Of a DNA stretch of 64,000 nt, positions 35,452 through 46,371 are shown piece after piece. Origin of the DNA: Ectobius pallidus (Eukaryota; Arthropoda; Insecta; Blattodea; Ectobiidae). The stretch spans positions 23,908,611 to 23,972,610 of the forward strand of contig CAXKWD010000013.1 in assembly GCA_964059195.1 (NCBI GenBank). Direction: 5' to 3'. How positions within the stretch are numbered: the first letter of the stretch is position 1; each line of letters begins with the position of its first letter. The translations under genes and the position numbers were made by a program. A model generated the notes under the pieces. The model did not search any database. It worked only from the letters and a program-made list of their open reading frames with translations, and was not told the origin of the DNA.

Positions 35452-36606
35452 ATGGAGTTCACAGTAACTACTATGGGCAAAGAAATGTTGCTGCATGAAG
35501 GATTTCAATATTATTTTCAAACGAAGATTCGAAATTCTTCTACATGGGTAAGTAAACATTTCTCGAGTACTTATTAATTATGTTTTCTTTTGCACATTGT
35601 GCGCATTTCCTTATTATTAATTAATTAATTATGTTTTCTTCTTTCAATGAAAGAAAATTATGAAAATAATATTTTCTTGCATGTTATTCATTTTCGACCT
35701 TTTTCAGCTGTGTGTGCACAGAAGGAAGTAGAAATGTTTTGAAAAAGTGAAGACGATGGATGAAACTGTAGTTCTGGATAGAGATCATACATGTAGGACC
35801 AGACGTCGCTGCTTGCGAGATACGAAAACGACTCGCAAATTGCAAGAGAAGAGCAGAGGAAGAAATATTGACACCAGTAAGTCAGAAAGACAAAATGACA
35901 GTGCTAAACCAAGGTTTAGACTTGGTAACAATTCCGCTGTATAGCGGTAAGAAAGGATATTTGAACAGGGCGAGAAGGAAAGCCCTCGGACTTAAGCAAG
36001 ACACTCAGATTCCCAGCAACATATCTTTCCCTGACTATATTCTTCGATTTGAAGATGAAGCATCATTCTTGTACTACGACAGATTAGAAGAAGAGAAACG
36101 AATTATGTGCTTCGGCCACGAGGGTTGGAGGCAAGCACTAACAAAAAGCGAAGAATCGTTGATGGGTGGAACTTTCAAGAGCTGCTGTACACATTTTGAA
36201 CAGCTCTATACGACGCAGACATAGGAAGTTTACAAGGCAGTACATCAGTCGTATTTTACTGAACAATGGCTTGAAAATCATAACGTCATTAGGGAACTAT
36301 GGTAGTGGCCAGCGGCATCGGACGAACAACGTCGTTGAAGGTTGGCATCATCGACTGAACACAACAATATCAAGGATAACGCCACATATTTTCTCTCTGG
36401 TAAAAGACCTAAAAGAAGATGCCACAATGAGTTTCCATGCCATCAGAAAACACGTAGTGTGCGGCAACTACCAGAAGAGAAGAAAGTTAAAATATATTAA
36501 TCTGGACGACAGGATTAGCCACATACTGGAAAATTTGAGAAATGATGGTTACTTAGAGAAATGTTTGAGTAGCTTAGATTACGTTCATAAACTAGAATAT
36601 GCTTAG
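35452..36606 (+). pseudogene. MULE transposase with FLYWCH zinc finger, broken
   Basis: The presumed start ATG at 35452 opens a 32-codon exon (MEFTVTTMGKEMLLHEGFQY, then YFQTKIRNSSTW) ending at a GTAAGT donor at 35548. The acceptor TTTTCAG ends at 35707. Exon 2 continues the FLYWCH finger (CVHRRK, stop TAG at 35729-35731, then KTMDETVVLDRDHTC). A one-base shift near 35792 follows, then PDVAACEIRKRLANCKRRAE and the MULE domain entry: FGHEGWRQALTKSEESLMGG, then TFKSCCTHFEQLYT. The middle of the transposase, where most catalytic residues lie, is deleted. The frame resumes with the C-terminal QRHRTNNVVEGWHHRLN motif and ends at 36606. Stop, frameshift and deletion make it non-functional. The last 45 or so codons are also the start of the tandem units downstream. 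Confidence 0.85.
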
Positions 36607-36940
36607 GTAGTGTAATTTCTGTAAATACTTGGGTATGTAGGCCTAATGTATTTATACAGTCGCAGCAATTCGGAATTTGTCTCTATGTCCACCCCTGTCC
36701 CCACGGGGTGTGTGGCGATGAACACGACAATATTACCAGAAGAGAAGAAAGTTAAAATATATTAATCTGGACGACAGGATTAGCCACATACTGGAAAATT
36801 TGAGAAATGATTGTTACTTAAAAAATGTTTGAGTAGCTTAGGTTACGTTCATAAACTAGAGTAGGCCTAGGTAGTGTATTTCTGTAAATACTTGGGAATG
36901 TAGGCCTAATGTATTTATACAGTCACAGCAATTCGGAATG

Positions 36941-38130
36941 TAATAATAATAATAATAATAATATTTTATTGCCATTAAACCTGAAATACAAGCAATAGAC
37001 AACGTCAGAAAACATAAAATTTAAACATATTGGATTCAAATAAATTAAATGACTCTAAGTGTAATTGTAATTGAGCACAATTTCAAGCTTATTCAGATGT
37101 TAACTTCTTTACATTCAAAAAATTCGTCAATTTTATAGAAGGGATTTTTGACTAACCAGTCATATAATTTAGATTTGAAAGTGTTAATTGAAAGTTCCAA
37201 CAATTCTAATGGTAAGCTGTTATATAGTTTTAGACCCATTACTTCATAACTATTTAAGGATTTGGAAAGTCGATGAAAAGGTATGTCTACACGTTTACCG
37301 TTTCTAGTGTTATGGGAGTGTATATCTTGTCTAAGCTGTTTGTCTGAAGAATTACGTTTAACATGTATCAGCGAGTTGTAAATGTACACATTGATAACAG
37401 TCATAATATTTAGATTGACAAACAATGCCCTACAGTGGTCTAACTTATTTGAATTACTAATTATTCTGATGACTTTCTTTTGGAGCAAGAGAACTTCCTG
37501 AACATGACTGTTATTGCCCCAAAACAGGATTCCATAGGATACAACACTTTGAAAATATGCAAAATAGGCTGATCGTATATAGTTGGGTGGTACATAGCGT
37601 TTTAGATTTCATAGCAAGAATATAACTCTAGACAGCCTACCAGTAATAAATTGAATGTGTGGTTCCCAGGTTAGGTTTTTGTCAATATAAATTCCTAAAA
37701 ACTTTACCTTATCTACGTTATTATTTGGGGGGAATTCTCTTAGGCTGAAAAACAACTCTTGATTTTTTTCTTCATTTAACAAAAATCCATTTACTCTAAA
37801 CCAGTATGAAATTTGTGACATGGTATTATCCGTCATAACTTTTAGTGAATCTAGATCATAACTAGCATTGAAGAATGTTGTATCATCGGCATACATAATT
37901 ACATGCGTTTTTACAAAAGAAGGCAAATCGTTTATCATTAATATAAACAACAATGGTCCTAAGACGGATCCTTGAGGGACACCACATTTAATATTAGCAA
38001 TATCCGATCTCTCTTTTCTTATACAGACCACTTGAGATCGGTTTTCAAGATAAGATTCAAATAATTTAAGACTTGCACCCTTAATCCCATAATATTCCAA
38101 CTTACTAAGTAAGGAATTGTGCTCAACACA
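36941..38130 (-). mobile_element. 5'-truncated LINE nested in the MULE array
   Basis: A minus-strand LINE interrupts tandem unit 2: removing it joins GGAAT to GTCTCTATGTCC as in the other units, with two bases lost. The 3' end (left) has AATAAAATATTATTATTATT, a short-repeat tail of TTA units. The 5' end starts abruptly inside the reverse transcriptase. There is no target duplication, and instead a 2-bp loss at the junction. Confidence 0.88.
37093..38130 (-). pseudogene. LINE reverse transcriptase, C-terminal half, one in-frame stop
   Basis: The frame enters at CVEHNSLLSKLEYYGIKG and continues through CGVPQGSVLGPLLFILMIND, the catalytic MYADDTTF, NGFLLNEEKN and VKFLGIYIDKNLTWEPHI. After RLSRVIFLL a TGA (37609-37611) interrupts. 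The same frame then runs on as NLKRYVPPNYIRSAYFAYFQ, VSYGILFWGNNSHVQEVLLL, QKKVIRIISNS and the C-terminal SYEVMGLKLYNSLPLELLEL up to a stop at 37093. The motif order fits CR1/Jockey-like LINEs. Catalytic YADD is intact, but the N-terminal endonuclease and fingers are absent through 5' truncation. One nonsense codon in 1 kb marks it as fairly young. Confidence 0.9.
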
Positions 38131-39187
38131 GTCTCTATGTCCACCCCTATCCCCACGGGGTGTGTGGCGATGAGCACGATAATATTACCAGAAGAGAAGA
38201 AAGTTAAAATTTATTAATCTGGACGACAGGATTAGCCACATACTGGAAAATTTGAGAAATTATGGTTACTTAAAAAATGTTTGAGTAGCTTAGTTTACGT
38301 TCATAAACTAGAGTAGGCCTAGGTAGTGTATTTCTGTAAATACTTGGGTATGTAGGCCTAATGTATTTATACAGTCACAGCAATTCGGAATTTGTCTCTA
38401 TGTCCACCCCTGTCCCCACGGGGTGTGTGGCGATGAGCACGACAATATTACCAGAAGAGAAGAAAGGTAAAATATATTAATCTTGGCGACAGGATTAGCC
38501 ACATACTGGAAAATTTGAGAAATGATGGTTATTTAAAGAAATGTTTGAGTAGATTAGGTTACGTTCATAAACTAGAATAGGCCTAGGTAGTGTAATTTCT
38601 GTAAATACTTGGGTATGTAGGCGTAATGTATTTATACAGTCGCAGCAATTCGGAATTTGTCTCTATGTCCACCCCTGTCCCCACGGGGTGTGTGGCGATG
38701 AGCACGACAATATTACCAGAAGAGAAGAAAGTTAAAATTTATTAATCTGGACGACAGGATTAGCCACATACTGGAAAATTTGAGAAATGATGGTAACTTA
38801 AAAAAATGTTTGAGTAGCTTAGGTTACGTTCATAAACTAGAGTAGGCCTAGGTAGTGCAATTTCTGTAAATACTTGGGTATATAGGTCTAATGTATTCAG
38901 CAATTCGGAATTTGTCTCTATGGCCACCCCCTATCCCCACGGAGTGTGTGGCGATGAGCACGACAATATTACAAGATAAAAATACTATGCCGATGTGCAC
39001 GAAAATGCTACTATGCCGATGTGCACGTGTGCCGATGTGCACGTGTGCCGATGTGCACGTGTGCCGATGTGCACGACACCGTTCTAATAATGTTAACTAA
39101 TGTTAGCAAGTTCTATAAAACAGGACACAGTTTCCCTTATAATGAAGCCGGACACTGTGCTAACAACTGTACACGTTTTCCCAAACA

Positions 39188-39353
39188 GAAGAGTGGCGTG
39201 TTCTGAAAAGAGAGAGAGAACTGCGTAATGATTTGAATATTCCCGTGACTCGTGAAGGCCCAGATGCGTTCAAATCTTTATTTAAAAGCAGCAGAGGAGT
39301 GGCGTCGCACCGGACTAGAAAATCACAGGGCTGGAGGAAGTACTTCCTTCTCT
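39188..39353 (+). CDS. Candidate exon or coding remnant
   Basis: Just after TTTTCCCAAACAG, an acceptor-like sequence, the frame reads EEWRVLKRERELRNDLNIPV, then TREGPDAFKSLFKSSRGVAS, then HRTRKSQGWRKYFLL and TAA at 39351-39353. There is no start codon. The charged, low-Leu composition and regular use of codons differ from surrounding AT-rich sequence. I do not recognise a family. It begins about 100 bp past the MULE end and could be host or another transposon. Confidence 0.3.
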
Positions 39354-40221
39354 AATTTCCCGGTGAGTGATTCTGCCTGAGTTCAGCTGTGGTGTGGGAA
39401 AACACTTCTGTCTGGTGCTCATGTGTCTAGTCCACGACATTCCCTCCCAATTCATCCGGAAAGAATTAATTCCCCCACTACACAGTATTTGTTTCCGGGA
39501 TTTCCCTAGCCACATTATGCGAGCTTCTAACCAAAAAACTCCTGTATATTTTTATGTGCAGTGAAGTTCACTTAACGGAATTGAAATTATTTTAAGGGGA
39601 TTGCTAACAGAATTTTATATCTTTCACAATTTAGAAGGTGATGTAATGCTATTTTAGAAACTATTGAGGGCGTCCTCAATGACAGTGTGAAAACTTTACG
39701 TATATATATATATATATTTAACTTAACTCGTACGTCCACGCTGGACTACGTCGGTACCATTATAATGTTTATTATCAAATTATACAGAATTCTATTACTT
39801 GTGTGAACAATTACCCTTCAAGTACATCAATATTAAGTAATTAAATAAAATTATTGTAAATTTTTGACGTAGCAAAATATAATTTAGCAAATGTTATAAA
39901 GAAAGGGCTTTGGGCGAGATTGTGTCAGCCATTTTCTAGTATAATTGATTGCATTTAGTCATTTTTGAAATATCGATCTTAAGCAATTGTCTGAAAAAAT
40001 AGTTTAACAATGTGTAAACCAGTTGCAATACAGTACTTCTTTTCCACTACACACGAGATAGTGCTAAGCCACAGTTTGGTTTAACGGCTTTGTTATTCCT
40101 GGAATAGTTTATAACTGACTGATGAAGTAATGACTTATTATGAATTTGTTGCAACACGATAGTAACTTACATTGTTTAATCTCTCTAAAAAATTATGAAT
40201 GTTTAATAATGGAGAAAATAG

Positions 40222-40223
<2 letters not shown>

Positions 40224-40265
<42 letters not shown>
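40224..40265 (+). repeat. (TA)n microsatellite
   Basis: About 21 TA units. A shorter TA run lies at 39704-39718. Confidence 0.95.
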
Positions 40266-40267
<2 letters not shown>

Positions 40268-40427
40268 CGAAAATATTTTCAAGACTTTTACTACTTGAGT
40301 GTACGGTTACTTAAAAATAATTCACTGCCAATCGCCAATTTTCCTGAAACATTTATCATGGTTTCTGTTTATTTGTTAATTTTTTCCCTGTTTAATCTTT
40401 TTAACAAACTTATACACCCATACTCAT

Positions 40428-40495
40428 GGCAGGAGTCGAACCTGTATCTTCCTGCACCTCAGCTCCAAAACACCAGAACCTCCGCGGTTAAGAAC
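40428..40495 (-). mobile_element. tRNA-like SINE head remnant
   Basis: The minus strand carries a clear B box with T stem (CAGGTTCGACTCCTG) preceded by GTTCTTAACCGCGGAGGTTC. The A-box region is degenerate and no cloverleaf closes, so this is not a functional tRNA. Confidence 0.4.
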
Positions 40496-40499
40496 ATAA

Positions 40500-42820
40500 A
40501 GAAACAATTTTTAATTTTACAAGATTGAAGTTCGACAAATACCCATTGCTTACATTGACTATGGTATTTAAATAAGTATACTGAAAACTCATTATGTCTA
40601 TGGAAAATGGAAATAAACAACTGCCCAGTGTAAAAGTTTCATCGAAGCAGTACGGAATTTTAACACAGTTTTATTTTTTTACTTAGCATAAGGGAAAACA
40701 GCCTATAAAGGTGGTCTATTCGTTTGCTCGTGGAGCTTATTTTATAGAAACAGGAATAAACAGCTCTCTTCATGGGCAATACAGAACTTCTTTGCAGCTT
40801 ATGAGATAGTGACTTCGTTACGGTCCTCCACACGAGCGAACGCTTTAAGCAGATATTGCCTCGAAATTGAAGTACAGTAGTACATGTCAGGAGAGTTATA
40901 ATTCGCACAGCGAACGGCTGCCGAAATTATGGAAATAGCGAACTTTGTCATCTGGATGTTAATACAAACTCGCCTTTACTACCAGTCCCATTATCGTGTT
41001 TAATAACCTTTTACACGACCGCAGCGGTCAGGACGCAAGCTCCTGCACTACAATAAAATACAACCCCATTTACACGAAATTAACTCATCTATATTATGCC
41101 TGTCTGCCTGCCTATACACCATAATAACGCTATTTTCAAACATCTGGACCAAAATTTATTGCTGGCAGAGGATCTCTGAGTCAAGGTAAGAATCATCTGA
41201 CTAGTATATTCAGACCGAAGATAGATAGGCCGTAACTTATCTTTATAACACAAAGATACCCTGGGAGATGGGAAGGTACCTCTTTGTGTAGAAAATTAAA
41301 AATTAAGCGTAACACTTTGTCAGATGTAGGGTATAAATATCGCATATTGATGCAGAATGTATTACATTGTCCAATATTATTTACCTATTGCATCAACTGA
41401 CCTTGGAACATCTAACGTGTTGTCTCGTAGATTCGTTGCGTTATATTTTTTCCATTTGTAGTCAGTAATATTTTCTCTCGGAGTTCATAATTCTGCAATC
41501 CACCTAACACCCTGCTTTGAATTGATTCATAACAAAACTTACCACTTTATTTTCCATTTATATACATAGAATGCTTTAGACACATTTTGTTGCACTAACA
41601 CTTAAGGTGAATTTACTAGAGACATTCTTTTTCGGTGGATTTTTTATATTTTTTTGGCCTGTGGTTGCAAAAATTGTCATACTTTATGGCGGAAAGCGTT
41701 CTCGACATAATTCCTTATGTTGTCAGCTGTGGACCAGAAATGCAGTAATCTTTGTTGTGTATGTGCGGAACTAGTTTTATGTTTGTGTGTGGCCGAAGGA
41801 GAAGTGGAGGAAGGAAGCAGGTCAGCTCGATGCTGTAATTTCGCTCAACGGCACGTAATTCTTTAGAATAAATAAAATCATTATTTCTAAAATACTAATG
41901 GCTGACTAAAAACAGTGTATGATACTCATGGTATTAATTTATTTAATTCGTAGGATTGCTACACTCGTCCTTAAGGGCTCGTTTCGCAAAAAATCTACTC
42001 GCAAATAAAATATTTCGTTTACCACTTGTATCATAACTCTTACTATGGTTTCGTTGCGAAATTGCATAACTAGTATAGAAGTCGGGCATTACTTCATGTC
42101 CATATCGCCTGAGCGACAAAAAAATTATTTTTCTCATGAAAAACATCTACACAATACTCTACTATACTATGATATGTAAAAACACACTTTTAAAACAAAA
42201 TTTCCACATTTTTTAGTGTTCCCTTCGTCCGGAAAAGAAATCAAACAGCAGAATCCAGAACTGCACTTGATTTTGCCACCTTATGAATGGGCTGTTTATT
42301 ACCTTTTTGTTGCACATAAAGGACGATAATGGCCAGTTCCTGATCGTGTGTGGGAAATTTTGTACGATTTTCACTATTTCTCCAAGCCCAATCGTGCAGA
42401 AGTCAAGAAGTGAGGAGTGTTCTCTTAAAGACCTCATCAAGCGGCATGAAGTCACGTACTTGCCACATCGTGGTGCCTGACTAGTGTGACATACGTGCCA
42501 GCCCAGTCCTAACACTTCTCGCCACCAAATCCGACGATTACAAAAATGTGCCGCCTTTGTGCTTTAGTTTACTCAAGGAAATTAACTTTCTTTTTTATTT
42601 AAATTGATGTTTTTCACACTATTGGTAATGCAAAAATAGTTTGTACTGATAAGATAATCAGAAGCGATGGATAGTTCCAAATTCTAGCGGAAAGCAATCA
42701 GCTGAAATAAGTGATTAATGAGAATTTAGGTGTAAAGAACAAAAAATGTTAATCTAATATACGGTACTGAAATTAAACAACAGGTGACACCAAAAATATT
42801 TCACGTTACAAATACATATA
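40500..42820. other. No recognisable gene
   Basis: I see no protein motif, RNA gene or bounded repeat. The frames around 42213-42515 overlap on both strands without motif support. Confidence 0.4.
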
Positions 42821-43510
42821 CAGGGTCATGATTTTTTCCTCGATACTCGATACAGTCAACATTTCCAGCTTAAATAAACAGGTACATTAAAAATTAGAAG
42901 TTGAGAGAACTGTGTAATACCAACTAAATTAATTAAGTGTTCATATTATTTTAATGAGACCAAATGTAATATGATCAGTAGCCTATAATTACTTTTAAAC
43001 TCTACATTAAAACTGAAATTAATTTTTGAAACAGTCCACTTACAAGTTTGTTCAAAAATTACAATGGGGTTTGGACAGTCAGCTTGCTTGTTGGTATAAT
43101 TACTTTTAAACTCTACATTAAAACTAAAATTAATTTTTGAAACAGTCCACTTACAAGTTTGTTAAAAAATTACAATGGAGTTTGGACAGTCAGCTTGCTT
43201 GTTGGTTGTTGAAATGTTTGACAGGAAACGAAACAATTAAGAATCTCTTCTGTTTGGATTTTAAAAGTAGGAAAGTCTTTATTTACGACTAGACAAAAGT
43301 CACAGAATGGTTTTCTCCATTTCAAGGAGAAATAGAAGCATTTACTATATTTAGTAGACTACTAAAATCAGAAAGAGATACAGCATTTCCTTAAATTGCA
43401 GAATTACCAAAGTATCGAAAAAGTACCGAGCGAGTAAGTATCGCTCGATGCCGATACCATGCAATTATCGAGAATATCGAGGTATCGAACGTATCGAGGA
43501 CCCATCCCTA
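42821..43510. mobile_element. Possible hAT-like element
   Basis: The right end, read in reverse complement, starts TAGGGATGGGTCCTCGATAC, GTTCGATACCTCGATA. The left end CAGGGTCATGATTTTTTCCT, CGATACTCGATAC shares the CAGGG start and CCTCGATAC-CTCGATAC subterminal repeats. The right inner zone repeats TATCGA many times. No exact 8-bp duplication is seen, as the flanks are AT repeats. Contains the 108-bp duplication at 42987-43204. Confidence 0.4.
42987..43204 (+). repeat. Tandem duplication, 108-bp unit, two copies
   Basis: TATAATTACTTTTAAACTCT to CAGCTTGCTTGTTGG is repeated directly with about four differences, so the duplication is recent. Confidence 0.92.
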
Positions 43511-44110
43511 ATATATATATATATACAAATAATTATACGGGATGTTAGCAATTGACCCTTAGATATAAGCTATAACTCTATTAAGAAATAATTTCGTTTC
43601 TCTAATGGAACAAACACGATATCAAAATCCAGCAGTCAAACATATTGTTATGAGTCAGAGGAAGATATACAACTGCATACACCGTACGCTCACGCTTGTT
43701 TCATCTATGAGTGAATACGCCAGAACATGGAAACACTGTTTCGAAAACAACCTCCTGGCCAATCAGTCGATAAAACCAAGCATATAATTTATAGCGAAGT
43801 GAAACTGAACCGCTCGGCTGGAGTGTTAGTTTCAGGATCAACGGGAAATTCTACTGTGGATATTGCGGGGACTAAATTGATGGAATAGTTTCATCAGAAA
43901 GCACATACATAAATATACAGGCAGTTTCAAAAGTAAACGAATAAAAACGACCGAAGAAATGAGCTTATAATAAATGAAGAGCTCAATCCAATAACAACTT
44001 AAATCTACAGATTTGGAGCGCACCTAAATATATGCAATGAGTCTATACTATCCCTACTCTTGAAACAACGAAAATATTCCTATATGCCACAGCTTACAAA
44101 TTCCACTTAC

Positions 44111-44250
44111 AGTGGAATTCCAATTACCCGAACTCCAACTATACGGATCGCTTTGAGCCTTGAGGCCATTTTAAAATTCTTTTTTATCAGCGAGCATTGG
44201 GAAACCCTTTTTCTGGGCCGATTATTTGCCGAAAAGCAAAACTTTTAGCC
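44111..44250 (+). mobile_element. pogo/Tigger-like terminus, partial
   Basis: CAGTGGAATTCCAATTACCC, GAACTCCAAC resembles the CAGTG-AACC-TTA-CCGAAC ends of pogo/Tigger-like elements. No partner terminus was found. Confidence 0.3.
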
Positions 44251-44277
44251 GACAAAATCGACAGTTTGTCAGCAATT

Positions 44278-44388
44278 CAACTGACGCTGTAGCCACTCGT
44301 GCACCTCCGATTGGATGTCTTAATCAGACTTGAACTTTGCCCTCCAAGGTGCTCCTTTAATGGACCAAAGATGTGGGAATATGATGGT
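44278..44388 (-). pseudogene. Second mariner fragment, inverted
   Basis: The reverse complement matches 44524-44635 (CATCTTTGGTCCATTAAAGG, AGCACCTTGG then GCACGAGTGGCTACAGCGTC). It is from a related but distinct copy: it keeps the TGG (Trp) codon where the plus copy has TGA. Confidence 0.8.
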
Positions 44389-44408
44389 GCCAAAGCGAAG
44401 GGGATTGC

Positions 44409-44796
44409 TGAGTGCTTCAACATGATAATGCCCGACCTCATGCTGCTTGTGCAACCATGAAAACCATCGATGACATTCGCTTCAAGTGCCTCCCACATCC
44501 GCCATACTCGCCAGGATTGTCACCATCAGATTTCCACATCTTTGGTCCATTAAAGGAGCACCTTGGTGGGAAGAAGTTCAAATCTGATGAAGGCGTCCAA
44601 AAGGCGGTGCACGAGTGACTACAGCGTCAACGAAAATAATTTTTCTCACGCGGTATCAAATCAGTTCCTATCCGATGGCGCAAATGCATTGAACTGGGAG
44701 GGGAGTATGTGGAAAAATAATGTACAAGCAAGCATTCTTCCTGTAGTAAAATAGTGGAAGAAAATTAATTGCGGTTTTTATTTGATTCTCCCTCGT
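44409..44796 (+). pseudogene. mariner transposase 3' end (D34D catalytic part)
   Basis: The frame gives VLQHDNARPHAACATMKTID, DIRFKCLPHPPYSPGLSPSD and FHIFGPLKEHLGGKKFKSDE. The Asp of HDNARPH and the Asp of SPSD are 34 residues apart, the D34D hallmark of mariner. The frame continues past TGA (44616-44618) and TAA (about 44637) as FFSRGIKS, RWRKCIELGGEYVEK and a final TAA (44718-44720). Both internal stops are decay. The 3' terminus ATTGCGGTTTTTATTTGATT, CTCCCTCG followed by TA is the usual mariner-like end. The 5' half and the first catalytic Asp are missing. Confidence 0.88.
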
Positions 44797-44799
44797 ATA

Positions 44800-45965
44800 A
44801 ATGAATCCAAAGTTTCACGTCCTTCCTTTCAACAATTTTGGAGTTATCCATTACGTCGTGACAGGCCAAAACTGTCAACATTTCACAGGGATATGTTTTC
44901 CTGGGCTAACTTAGAGTAACACAAGATGATTCATATTGAGATTTATTTGTTTATAATCATTTGATATACTTTTATGTAATATAACCCGTATGTGTAATTA
45001 AAAAAGAAAACTTTAAATTTTACTTTGACTCGTTAAAAGCCTTCTGTTAAAACAAATTGATAATAGTAATTTATCAGAAGCCAAATTGCCTCTGCTTTTA
45101 AATACATTTATTATTTTAAATTGAGAACTTTCCTACTTAACAGTAACAAAACAAGAGACCTAGTGTTTACTCAGAAACACGTAACACAGTTGTTTATTCT
45201 TTGTAACGGTAGAACATTATTCTTTTTTGAGCCTTGAGAGGCAAGTATGGTTTCCAGTTGATTGGAGAAGTATTTATTTTGGCTGGGGCTATAGGAATGA
45301 ATGCCGTGGCATAGTTGAAATCAATATTATTTGCACTGCTCCCTGCTGCCGGCCACAAAGCCACAAAGTACAAATACTACAAAATACCTCTATTAAAAAG
45401 TGGTTTTCATCCCAGGTATACCGATTTTTGTGACCGAATAACTACTCTAATTTCGTTGATGTAAACTGAACATAAAATTTATTTCCATCATATTAGGTGT
45501 TCCATTACAAATTCCGTCACTGAAGATATCACCGTCAGTTATGAAGGGTACCTGAAAGGGTTGAATAAGCAGTCCGGATCTGCACCTTGGTACTAATGGG
45601 CACAAGAAGGGCTATAAAGCAAAAGCAATCACAATTAAAAAGGTGAATTAATGGATGGACTCTGTTCAAAACAGATGGAAAACTTTTTAAATGAACGATT
45701 TAGAATCGGAAACACAAGAACTCTATTAGTGGTCTGAAGTTTAAGCTAGTGTTCCTAGTGAACCGTAATATTTAGGCTCATAATAGGTAAATATACGTTT
45801 CCCTCTCACCTTTAATTGTATTCGGCAGAACTGTAGTAGAATTTATCATTTCTTTCTGGTTAAGCTTGTGCTTTACTACTCTCTAGGCTCTCACTTGCTA
45901 TACTGATATCAATCTGTCGTATGCCTATACGTGGCGCTGTATTCAAGCTATTAGCCTATTATATA
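44800..45965. other. No recognisable gene
   Basis: AT-rich sequence with no assignable feature. Confidence 0.4.
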
Positions 45966-46371
45966 TCTCAGGCTAGTTTGATCCTGTTCAAAACATAGGG
46001 GAGAAATCACAGAGAGTTCGCGGAAAATTCGCATCATGTGACAAAACGTGATTGGTTAATGTCATTAGCACGCGCCATTACCAGGGTGTGGCTTGCTAAT
46101 GGAGAAGGAGTGCTCATAAGTTCATGCCACAATAATAACATTTACACGTGAAATAAACTCTCACTGGCATCGTCATCATTATAGTATATCAATTAGCAAA
46201 GAAAACATAAAGAATTCATTGTTCAACATAAAGAGAAAGTGAGTTGCACTGAGAATAAACAAACTACCATTATCACGGTGATGACATGCGCTCTCATGTT
46301 GAAGCTGTACAACAGCTGCGACTAAGACAGCCACACCTCTTTGTTTTGAACAGGATCAAACTTGCCTGAGA
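45966..46371. mobile_element. MITE with about 33-bp inverted termini
   Basis: TCTCAGGCTAGTTTGATCCT, GTTCAAAACA on the left is matched in inverse on the right (TCTCAGGCAAGTTTGATCCT, GTTCAAAACA) with one difference over 30 bp. The 406-bp interior has no coding motif. The flanks are ATAT-rich, so the target duplication cannot be read. Confidence 0.82.

Larger units (their letters stand above)
36471..38971 (+). repeat. Tandem array of about 264-bp MULE 3'-end units
   Basis: Units start at CCAGAAGAGAAGAAAG at 36471, 36736, 38188, 38451 and 38716, giving spacings of 265, (261 after removing the LINE), 263, 265 and 256 to the right terminal repeat. Each unit holds the last 45 transposase codons, the 3' flank (AGGCCTAATGTATTTATACA) and the inner half of the terminal repeat (CCCCACGGGGTGTGTGGCGA). 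Units are about 95% alike, so amplification is younger than the decay of the gene body. Copies 2-5 are slightly truncated or altered in the coding part. Confidence 0.92.
35256..39081 (+). mobile_element. Broken Mutator-like element (MULE) with long TIRs
   Basis: Long inverted ends begin CGGTGTCGTGCACATCGGCA on both sides: left about 35256-35405, right about 38898-39081. They share an outer zone of 16-bp GTGCACATCGGCACAC units (two on the left, five on the right), then TCGTGCTCATCGCCACACAC, then a GACA(T)GGAGACAAA...ATTGCTGCGACTATA block. Inside is a plus-strand FLYWCH plus MULE transposase gene, decayed and internally deleted. The 3' region is amplified into about five tandem units, one split by a LINE (36941-38130). 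Flanking 9-mers (TATACGGTT and TTCTAATAA) do not match. Confidence 0.85.

Noticed and set aside
42213..42515. 100-codon minus-strand frame or a transposase fragment on plus (LPPYEWA)
   Set aside because: The plus-strand motif is too short and lacks the expected D/E context. The minus frame has no motif.
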